64,000 nt of DNA from Emiliania huxleyi CCMP1516 (Eukaryota > Haptophyta > Isochrysidales > Noelaerhabdaceae). This document shows positions 51,039 to 59,863 of the stretch, piece by piece; the stretch's first letter is position 1; the number at the start of each line of letters is the position of its first letter. Below the pieces are notes generated by a model. The model saw only the letters and a list, made by a program, of their open reading frames with translations, was not told where the DNA came from and did not search any database. Location: positions 63,820 through 127,819 of the forward strand of contig NW_005201249.1 in assembly GCF_000372725.1 (NCBI RefSeq). The letters run 5' to 3'. The position numbers were made by a program, and so were the translations under genes.

Positions 51039-51290
51039 TGACTTCTAACTGTCGTTGCTGTCTCTCCCTTCTCGACTGTCTGTGCTTGAGCGTCTTGGGT
51101 CCGGGGTTGTGTGTTTTCTGTGAAGCCAGTGAGCTCACATATGACATATTGGGGATGTGGAGCCAATCGTTTTTTCCCGGGCACTGGGCAGTACAGCTCA
51201 CGGAAAAACACAACCCCGGACCCAAGACGCACAAGCACAGACAGTCGAGAAGGGAGAGCGACAGCAACGACAGTCAGAAGTACAGCTCAC
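51039..51290. mobile_element. foldback (long inverted repeat) element
   Basis: About 75 bases at 51040-51118 match the reverse complement of 51206-51285 (ctgtcgttgctgtc, tctcccttctcgactgtctg, cgtcttgggtccggggttgt), with a 90-base centre. The fragment cagacagtcgaga-gggagag also occurs at 10487, next to the other element. Confidence 0.8.
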
Positions 51291-51483
51291 CGCCCCCCGC
51301 CCCCCCCCCTCCCCGCCTTTTCCCGCCCGCATAGACATTCTCTCGAGGTCTCGCGATAGCCACCCAAAATTAGGGACCCCCACACCGGTGCGTGGTCGAG
51401 ACTTTTGTAAATAACCTCAGGCGGGCGCTTCTCTTTTTGAGCGGGCTCGCCAAATTCTCTTTTTGGACGACAAGAGGTTGCTG

Positions 51484-53631
51484 ATGCGGTGTCTCCGCCG
51501 GTGTTGCTGGCTGGCTCTGCTAAGCCACGCCACCGCGCAGGAGCTCTACGCGCGGCTGAACTTGACGCGGTCCGCAAGCGCCAAAGACATCAAGAAGGCA
51601 TACTACCGTGCGGCCTTGCAAACGCACCCGGACAAGGTTGACGAGGTGGAGAAGGAGGCGGCGACCGCTCGCTTCAAGGCAATTTCCGAGGCGTACGAGG
51701 TGCTCGGCGACGACAACCTTCGGCGTGTGTACGACGCGTCGGGTAGCGTCCCAGACGGCAAGGCGCGCAACGCCCGACAGCGGGGCAGCGGTGACGACGG
51801 CTTTGGGTACGAGCAGCAGCAGCAGCAGCAGCGGCGGCGGCAGCAGCAGCACTACCGCAGACCATCTCGGCGCTCCTACGAGCAGTTCGAGGTGAACCTG
51901 GCGCAGCAGCGGATGGTGCGGCTCCACTCCCTCGACCAGCTGCGCGACGCGCTCCGGCCGGGCAGCAGCGGCGCGCGCTACGGGCTGATTGGGTTCGTCG
52001 GCAAGTCCTCCAGCCAAGGCGCGCCGCTCCCGCTCTCCCACTCTCCCCACCGCCGCCTCGCACCGAGACGCACATGCCGACGCGACGGCCTTCCCTCCAG
52101 GCGAGCACCTCCTCCGCGAGCGGCTCCGCTTCCCGTACCCGTTTGCCGGCTGGTCCAACCCTCGGCACGGAGACGGCTTTTGGTGGGAGGAGACTGCGGA
52201 CCTCGATGGTGGGAGAGGACCCGCGAGGACGCGAGATTGCCCGGGAGAGTAGGTGGGAGGACGTGCTGCAGACCTTCATCGTTGGGGGCTCGGACGGCGG
52301 CGTCGCGCGCGCGCTCGGCGTGGAGACTGACGGGCCGGCGGTCGCTTGGGTGCGCATCCGGCGCGGCGACGGCGAGGAGGGGAGCGGCGAGGGCTACCCG
52401 AGCGCGGCCGAGCTGGATGTGGAGCGGTTCGAGAGCGACGACGGCTTTGTGAGCTGGGCCTACCACAAGCTGGCCGTCGAGTTTGAGATCGTGAACGAGG
52501 ACCACAGGCCGCTGCGCTGCTGGTGGATCAACGGCCGGTCCGCGAGCAAGATGGGGGAGGTGCTTCCGGGAGAGTCGTGGCGGCGCGTCCCTCCCCTCGC
52601 GCGAGAGGCTCCTGCTCCGCGCCTGCACACACACTCGCCTGTGGGCGCAGGCACAGCTCCTTCCTCTCCCACGAGTGGTTCTGCTGGCCAAACGCGACCG
52701 CAGGCCACATCTTGGGCAAGGGCGCGGCGCTGGCGCACTTCACGCTCGACGACGTCGAAGCGCTCCGGCCGGGCTCCCCGCCGCAGCGGGTGGTGGTCAA
52801 GCCAAAGTGCGTCGACTCGAACGGCAGCCGCGTCGCGCTGCGCGGCATGGCAGGGGCGGGGCGAGCGATGCTCTGCTCTCACCGTTGATAGGCAACTGCG
52901 ACTCGTGGGCGCGCAACGGGCAGTGCAGCCGCAACCGCGGCTTCATGGATGAGGGGTGCATGCGGGCTTGCGGCGGCTGCGAGGCGTGGGCGTGGGCGTA
53001 CGAGGCTGGCCTCGGAGCGCTGCACGGCGTGCTGCAGCAGAGGGGCATCCGGTCGCTCGCCGAGCTGAAGGGGCTCTCGGGCCAGCAGCTCGAGGCGCTG
53101 CGGAGGGACGCGGCCGCAGCCGCGCCCGCCGCGGCGAAGCAGCTCGACAAGCTCTCCGACAAGCTGACGCGGCGGAGGCGCGTCGCGGCGCTGGCGCAGA
53201 GCGGGCATGCGGGGCAGGGCGCGTGCGCGGACAAGCGGCCGGAGTGCGAGTCGTGGGCGGAGAGAGGGGAGTGCGACACCAACTCCGGCTTCATGAGCCT
53301 CAACTGCGCGCGCGCGTGCGGGGTGTGCCGCGAGGAGGAGCCCAAAGCCGCGGATGAGGGCGGCGGCGGGGAGGGGTCGGAGCACTGCGGAGAGTGGGCC
53401 GCGGCGGGAGAGTGCGAGCGCAACCCGAGCTGGATGAGGGAGCATTGCGCGGCCTCGTGCGGCGACTGCGGCGAGGGGGGAGGAGGGCAGACGTCGGAGC
53501 ACTGCGCGAGGTGGGCCGCCACGGGGGAGTGCGAGCGGAACCCGGGCTGGATGAGGGAGAATTGCGCCGCGTCGTGCGGCATCGGCTGCGCCGCAAGCAG
53601 GAAGCCCGGCGGGGCCAAGGATGAGCTCTGA
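51484..53631 (+). CDS. ER-lumen J-domain protein with VHL-like beta domain, ShK repeats and KDEL tail
   Basis: Five exons: 51484-52018, 52101-52182, 52253-52582, 52651-52844, 52892-53631; 626 residues. A signal peptide (MRCLRRCCWLALLSHATA) leads straight into a J domain (YARLNLTRSASAKDIKKAYY, THPDKV, EAYEVLGDDNLRRVYD) with the HPD motif. A Gln/Arg stretch and a domain of unknown type follow (ERLRFPYPFAGW). Then a stretch like the VHL beta domain (LRCWWINGRSASKMGEVLPG then ESWRHSSFLSHEWF, across intron 3). The C-terminal 250 residues hold four ShK-type Cys motifs (CDSWARNGQC, CESWAERGEC, CGEWAAAGEC, CARWAATGEC, each ending CxxSCGxC-like), and the protein ends KDEL. Together these predict an ER-resident Hsp70 co-chaperone (inference). 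Donors are GC, GT, GC, GC. An in-frame ATG 7 codons upstream (51463, actually TTG-context frame start) is less likely. Confidence 0.87.
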
Positions 53632-53865
53632 CCACGAGAGCGAGAGAGTGAGATGTGCGTGCTGCCAGTGTGCAGTGAGTGACCTGTGTGTGTGCTACTT
53701 GTGTGACCATGCGCTATTTATTAGCTTGGACTTCCTCTCCTGTCTACTCCGCGGGGCCGGCGGGCCGCGGCCCCGCGCGCGTCGGGGCCCGTCAGGGGCG
53801 GGGGGAACCCGCAATTTGAGATGCTGAGGCATCTGAAATTGCCCGATAGCCGATACGATCTCCAT
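53632..53865. other. 3' flank, GC-rich
   Basis: gtgtgtgtg-containing spacer and a ggccggcgggccgcgg tract. Nothing else recognised. Confidence 0.5.
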
Positions 53866-54110
53866 TCTAATTTCGATTGCCTCGAGCATCCCAAGATACA
53901 TGAAGCAATTCAGGATGCGCGCGCATCCTGAATTGCTTCGCGCATCCTGAATTGCTTCATGCATCTTGGGATGCCTGAGGCAACCAAAGATGTCCACTAC
54001 ATCCCTGGCTGAATGAGCCATACATCCTGAGATGCTGGCCGGAGGGCGCTGCATCTCAGGATGGCTGAATTGGCGTCGCCATCCCTGAGATGTGGCAAGC
54101 ATTTTCAAAT
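53866..54110. repeat. foldback repeats with caattcaggatgcgcg arms
   Basis: catcccaagatacatgaagc and its reverse complement gcttcatgcatcttgggatg flank a core of repeated gcatcctgaattgcttc. Arms are about 45 bases. Further catcc/ggatg words continue to 54110. Confidence 0.8.
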
Positions 54111-54208
54111 GGATATTTTAACCTCAGATAAATAAGACAATCCAGAATGCGCGCGATGTGCGACGAGGCCTAAATAGTCCGCAGCGCCCCCAATGGTGCG
54201 CCGCATGG

Positions 54209-54945
54209 AGGGCGAGCTCTCCCTCTCCCTCTCCCTCTCCCTCTCCCTCTCCCTCTCACTCTTAGGGTTGCCTAAGTAACGTTAAGAGCTGAACAGTGTC
54301 AACAGTGGGCCCCCCCAACAACAGTAGCTAACGTTAGGCCGACTGAACAACAGTAAGGAAGGCCTGGCAGTAACCCACGACGATCTCTAGTGTCCAGTGC
54401 GGGTAATACCCGAAAATACCCGGAAAATTCCAGGTATTTTCGGGTTTTACCCGGGTTTTTTGCCATTTTCTGCTTGCTGGCCGCTGAACAACAGTAACAA
54501 CAGTAACAAACAGTAACAGCATGGGCTGGGGTGAACACTTGAACAACGTTGAGGATTTCAGCCAACACTAGCGCAACTGTTAGGCCCAAAGTTAACGTTA
54601 GGCAACCCTACGTCACTCTCCCTCTTACGCTCCCTCCCTCTCACTCTCTCTATTCTCACTCTCCCTCTTTCTCTCCCTCTTACTCTCCCTCTCCCTCTCT
54701 CTCTTACTCTCCCTCTCCCTCTCCCTCTTCTCTCTCTTCCTCTTCCTCTCCTCTCCCTCTCCCTCCTCTGCTCTCTCTCCTCTCCCTCTCCCTCTCCCTC
54801 TCCCTCTTACTCTCTCTCCTCTCCCTCTCCCTCTCCCCCTATCACTCTCCCTATCCTCCCCCTCTCTCCTCTCCCTCGTACTCTCTCTCCTCTCTCTCTC
54901 TCACTCTCACTCTCCCTCTCCCTCTCCCTCTCCCTCTCCACCTCG
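54209..54945. repeat. CTCTCC microsatellite interrupted by a 348-bp MITE
   Basis: CTCCCT/CTCTCC arrays at 54209-54260 and 54615-54940 are split by 54263-54610, whose ends are inverted: tagggttgcctaa-taacgtta and the reverse complement of taacgttaggcaaccc. The element has no ORF and contains a second small palindrome (acccggaaaattccaggta region, 54410-54460). Confidence 0.75.
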
Positions 54946-55215
54946 GCTACGACGTGCGCCGGCGCCGCCGCGGCTACTTTGTGTACATCCACCGGAGCTT
55001 GGGCGCATCACTTCGAGCAACGACGTCTACTTCGACGAGCGCTCCTTCACGCTGCTCGGCGGTGTGATGTCCAACGTCAAGCTCCGTGGCGGCATCCGCA
55101 CCCAGAACATCACCCCGCCTGCGCCACCTCCGACGACGCCAGCCCTTCCCGGCACGGCGCCGCCCGTCGTCGTCGATGCCTTCGTCCCCGCCGACGCCAA
55201 CGCCATCGAGCTCGC
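54945..55215 (+). mobile_element. fossil Ty1/Copia LTR-retrotransposon fragment
   Basis: A short, broken remnant of the integrase C-terminal part of a Copia polyprotein (the GYD...GYFVYI and VYFDERSF blocks of that family). No LTRs, reverse transcriptase or gag were found next to it. Looks old; preceded directly by microsatellite. Confidence 0.6.
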
Positions 55216-55578
55216 TCGACGCTGCGAAGGGCGTGGGAGCTCAGCAACTTCGTCATCGGCGCGTCTGCCGACACCTCTGCCGCTGTCCACTACCGTTCTG
55301 GGGGAGGTGCTGGAGGTCAGTGCTCAGATCGGACCCGTCCCAATCCCGAGGAGTGCCGAGGAGGCCGTCAAACATCCCCTAGGCCCAGTGAGGTAGTGCA
55401 TCTGACCACTCCGGATCCTGCTGAACAAGCTCCTCTTGTAGCTCGATCGGTCACACCGCCATCGCCGTCGGGGAGAGGGGGGACGACACTGCTTCGGCAG
55501 CGTGCACCTCGATCCTGTACCGTGTTTGTTATGACCCCCCCCAATGAACACACCAGTGAGGGTGGGCGAGACGATCGA

Positions 55579-55692
55579 GGGGTCCCGTACCATGCGGAAC
55601 CGACCCTATCCAGTGCTCAAGTGCTCAAGAAACAAGCCCGTACCATGCGGAATCGACCCTATCCGGTGCTCAAGTGCTCAAGAAACAAGCTT
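55579..55692 (+). repeat. about 55-bp tandem duplication
   Basis: cccgtaccatgcgga-ccgaccctatcc-gtgctcaagtgctcaagaaacaag occurs twice in a row with two base changes. Bases 55216-55578 and 55693-55924 show no gene I recognise. Confidence 0.85.
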
Positions 55693-55924
55693 CACACACA
55701 GCTAACTCGTACCTTCGTACGATCAGACATCAGTGTACGTGTGAGACAGACGCTGACCAGTGTGGAGTGTGTGTCCCCCGGCCGCGGCGCGGTGCGGCGG
55801 CGTCACAAATCCGACCACAAAGCGCCGGGACGCGGTCGGGCGATCTGAGGTCCAACTAGGCGTATGTATTGTCCATCCAGGGCTATCACCTGGCAAAAGG
55901 CGCCTGCGGCGCCGTGGTCACGAC

Positions 55925-56130
55925 AGTTGTTCACAGCCTTGTTATTGAGAAGAAAATACCTCCTATGGCGCTGTGCGCTGGCCTGTGAGAGGTTGAGGTG
56001 CGAGCCCTGGAGGCCCTGGGGATGGGGGGGGACTACCCGCGGGCTTAGAAGGCCCGCGCGCAGGGGGGTGGGGCATTGAGACCGGTCATGAATGAGTGCG
56101 CGACACGCATGTTGCGAGCAGCGTTGTTGA
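55925..56130 (-). repeat. inverted copy of 11028-11230
   Basis: cagccttgttattgagaaga, gagccctggaggccctgggg and gaccggtcatgaatg match in order. Here only this one end of the 10.4-11.2-kb element is present. Confidence 0.85.
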
Positions 56131-56194
56131 TGTTTTGCGCATCGCCACTTCACACCTGCGTAACCGCCTCCAATCCCACCCAGCACCTCGTGAC

Positions 56195-57322
56195 TAGGGG
56201 AGGGCGCCTGGGTCTAAATTTAGTGCGTGTGAATGAACTTTAGTGATAGTTTAGTGCGCTATTTAGTGCGTGTTCGAGTGCGTATTTAGTGCGTCTTTAG
56301 CGCGAATTTAGCACAAATTTAGCACATATTTAGCACATATTTAGCACATATTTAGCACATATTTAGCACATATTTAGCACATATTTAGTGTGTTTTATCT
56401 CCAATTTAGCGCCACATTTAGTTCACTTTAGGTGCGGGCAGCTGCAGTACATTTAGTGTGGGTCCCGCATCTTTAGTGCGGCACGCATCTTTAGCACGGC
56501 TTCCCAGCCACACCACAGCTAGCCAGGGCCGCGTGCTTTGCTCCTTGGCTGCCAAGAATGCACCACAGGAGATGCCTGGCCCCTGCCCTCATGACCCAAA
56601 GGCAGGCTCCCAGACCCAGTGAGGCTAGATATGCAGCCCTCCAGAGCAAGATCTCCCGACTGACACCGGCACATAACCGATTCCCGAGAGGAGGACCAGC
56701 ACAGTTGAATGCGCCACCGCAAGCACCACCTCCGACCGCACAACCCATGCTGTGCCCGTGACCACCAGCTGTAATAGAGTAGAGGTGAGGGTCGGTCTTG
56801 GAATTTCAAAGCCAATGTTGAACCAAAGGATGAAGGATCCAGACCACGAGGACAGAAACGGCCAAATGGCAATGATCCATGTAGTCACCGCAAGCAGCTT
56901 TACATACGCGTGTACTCGTAGCATGTTGGATCCAGCCCCAGCCATGCACCCGGAAAGCACCCCCTTGAGGTTGATATTCATTCAGCTGAAGAACCTTCTT
57001 CGTTCGGTTGGTTGGGGATGGGACGGGGAACTTTTGCGAGTGGGCAGGGAACTGCAGGGGGAGAGGGGGAGGGAGGCCCAGCGAGGGTCTGCGGCTGGAT
57101 CCTACTGCGCGGCTGGACTAAAGACGCACTAAACCTCGCTAAATCTGGATGTAAAGTCGCAGTGAACTCGCGCTAAATTTGCGCTAAATTTGCGCTAAAG
57201 TTGCGCTAAATTTGCGCTAAAGTTGCGCTAAAGTTGCGCTAAATTTGCGCTAAAGTGCGCTAAAGATGCAGTAGATAAACACTTCACACCGCACTAAATT
57301 TAGACTCAGGCGCCCTCCACTG
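56195..57322. mobile_element. nonautonomous DNA transposon, hAT-like ends
   Basis: Ends are inverted over about 33 bases (yagkggagggcgcctgrgtc then taaatttagtgcg), two or three mismatches. Subterminal repeats are strong: tttagtgcg/tttagcacat on the left, gcgctaaatttgcgctaaa on the right, all inverted between ends, as in hAT and similar transposons. The centre (56490-57110) has no transposase I can recognise. An 8-bp target duplication is not clear (ctcgtgac against ggtgtgtc). The right end stops 8 bases before the ATG of the SDR gene. Confidence 0.78.
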
Positions 57323-57330
57323 GGTGTGTC

Positions 57331-58586
57331 ATGCTGCTCTACAGAAGAGCCGGCCTCGCGGCCGTGGTGTCGCTGGCCGGCGCCTCCGCAGTTGGCGGGC
57401 TTCGCAGCGGGCCGCCGTCGATGGCGGCGGCCCCTCCCGCTCCCGTGGCTGTTGTCACCGGAGGCAGCCGTGGCATCGGTGCCGCCTGCTGCCGCCAGCT
57501 CGCGGCGCGTGGATACGGCGTGGTCGTCGCGTACCGCTCGGACGACGCGTCCGCTGCGAGTGTCAGCGAGGAGATTGCGGCCTGCGGCGGGCGGGCCGTC
57601 ACCGTCCGTGCTGACGTCTCGCGCGAGGAGGACGTCGTGCGTCTCTTTGAGGTTCCTGCTGCACGGCCGCTTCTCTCTCCCTGCCGCCTCTCACTCGCCG
57701 CTGTCCTCGCTCACCCCACCGCCGACACCGGCCTCACCGCCGCCCCCACGTCCTACACGCAGGTGGCCGACACCGCGTTCGGCCCGTCCTCGCGGCTGGC
57801 CGTGCTGGTGAACAACGCGGGCGTCTTGGGCCCCGCCGGCAGCCTGCAGGAGGTCGCCACCGCCGATCAGCTGCGCGCGGTCTGCGACACGAACGTCGTC
57901 GGCCCGCTCCTCTGCTGCCGCGAGGCCGAGCGGCGGATGTCGACCAAGCACGGCGGGCAGGGAGGCAGCATCGTGCAGGTCTCGTCCGGCTCGGCCTACA
58001 TCGGCTCGCCCCTGCTCTACGCGGCCAGCAAGGGCGCGCTCAACTCGCTGACCATCGGCCTGGTCCGCGCCAGCGCTCTCACCGCCAGCGCTCTCACCGC
58101 CAGCGCTCTCGCCGCCGCCTTGACAGCCCTCACCGCCCAGCCGCCGCCCTCATCGCCTCCGCTGCCCCCCCCCCCCCCCCACCCACCCACCCACCCACCC
58201 CCCTCCTCTGCGCCCGGCGCAGGTCCGCCCGCTCGCCGAGGGCGGCGTGCGGATCAACACGGTCTCTCCCGGCATGACCGACACCGACCTGGTGGCTGAC
58301 GCGGCGCAAACCTTTGACTTCTCGCAGGAGCGCGGGCGAGAGAGGGTGTTAGCCGCGCGTAGGTCGCCGACGTAGTGCGTGATGAAGTGGCGCCGCGCCG
58401 CTCACACCCTCCCTGCCCCCACCCCCTCTTCCCCTCGCCTCTGCGCAGATCCCGCTCGGCCGAATGGGCACGCCCGACGAGATCGCGAGCGTCGTCTGCT
58501 GGCTCGCCTCCGAAGACGCGGCCTACGTCGCAGGCGCAAACGTGCGAGCGGCGGGCGGGCGGCCGCCCGGCACGACCCTCGGCTGA
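57331..58586 (+). CDS. short-chain dehydrogenase/reductase, FabG-like
   Basis: Four exons: 57331-57651, 57763-58062, 58223-58345, 58449-58586; 293 residues; all three introns GT-AG. An N-terminal leader of about 35 residues (MLLYRRAGLAAVVSLAGASA) suggests plastid or mitochondrial import. Classical SDR motifs: VVTGGSRGIGAACC (cofactor loop), LVNNAGVLGP, SIVQVSSGSAYIGSPLLYAA followed by SKGAL (catalytic S-Y-K), INTVSPGMTDTDL, GRMGTPDEIASVVCWLAS. Closest in pattern to 3-oxoacyl-ACP reductase and glucose dehydrogenase-like SDRs; substrate not decidable. The end of exon 3 (AGG before gtgtta) is the least certain junction. The ATG follows directly after a DNA transposon, so the native promoter is either inside or displaced by it. 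Confidence 0.86.
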
Positions 58587-59633
58587 GTTCGACCTAGCTG
58601 GGAGGGGAGGCGGTCGCGAGGCAACCGCGGCCGGCGAGGCGTCGCGCGACGGCGGGCTCGCTCGCCGCGGCGTCTTGACGGCTGCGCGACTTTGCGATGG
58701 ATTTCTCGTGCGCCTGCCCCCCCCCCTTCCCCCCCTCTCCTCCTCCCGCGCCCTCCTCTTTGCACCATCGCTCGAGGACGATCTCAAGCCTATCTCCCGC
58801 ACCATGGGAGCTACAACCAACACTGATTTAATGAGACTGAGAGCGACCCCCCTCGCAGACCCCTCCCCCTCCCCCCGCCCTGCATCCCCCCTCCCCGCGG
58901 CGAGGAGGATCGACAGCTCCCTCGACTGATCCCACATTCTGACGAGTTCGCTTCAACCGGAATCTCACGAATGCTGAGCCGCGTCCCCGCCCGCCCGCCC
59001 CCCCCCCCCCCCCCCCCCAAACGGGATCGAGGAAGAAAACCAACTTCTTTTTCCCCCCCCCCCCCTAAAGCTTGTTTTTAGTTTGGGCAAACCGGCCTAC
59101 CCATCGACTGAGGACCTCTTCCCGCCCGCCCCCTCCGCCCCTCTGCGTCTGCCTCCCTCTCTCGCCAGTCGCCTCCCTCCCCGTCTCATGACGAGCTCCG
59201 CCGCCTTCTCGCCCGCGCAGGACCCTCGTGCTCTCGACCTCGTCGCCCTTGAATGAGGTGGGACGACGCCACTCCCCTCCCCCCCCCCCCTTCTCACGTG
59301 TGCCCGCACGCCCTCCGATGACGATACTCACCTCAAAATACTTAGACATGCATCTGACCCGATGTGATGCGAACACTTGTCCCGAGGAGGCCGCGCTTAG
59401 AGCCCCGCCGGTGCGCACCTGTGCCCGCACCAGCTCCTCACCCCCCTCGCCCCTCCCCCCGGGCCAGGGCCGAGGTCAGGCATGGCGGCAAGCGTGCGGA
59501 GCTAGCTGGCCCCCTATCTGGCGCACTATACAGGCGGGTGATCACCTCAGACACCAACTCTTCAACCTCCCATCGATCGATCGAGCTTCGAGGGTCAGTA
59601 GTTCGGCTGGCGACATCGGTCGTCGCGAAGGCA
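58587..59633. other. intergenic, C-rich tracts, no gene recognised
   Basis: Poly-C runs (58990-59019, 59056-59065, 59280-59290) and chance frames. Nothing protein-like on either strand. Confidence 0.6.
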
Positions 59634-59777
59634 AAGGTAAGGTAAGGTAAGGTAAGGTAAACTTCTCCACACACACGCGAGGTGGTGGGGCAAGGGGGGG
59701 CAACCCTCGCGTCTCCACGTCTGACGACAGGAGCCCCACGGCATTCAAAGTGCAAGGCCCAGTGCGCGTGGGTGAGC

Positions 59778-59778
<1 letters not shown>

Positions 59779-59861
<83 letters not shown>
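59779..59861 (+). repeat. GT dinucleotide microsatellite
   Basis: About 41 uninterrupted GT units directly after the stop codon of the LINE ORF (as AC on its strand). Confidence 0.97.

Positions 59862-59863
<2 letters not shown>

Noticed and set aside
54549-55067. 172-codon Ser/Leu/Pro frame in the CTCTCC array
   Set aside because: Translation of a microsatellite.
56625-56981. Hydrophobic minus-strand frame inside the hAT-like element as a transposase or membrane gene
   Set aside because: No transposase motif, no splice partner, and hydrophobicity is scattered.
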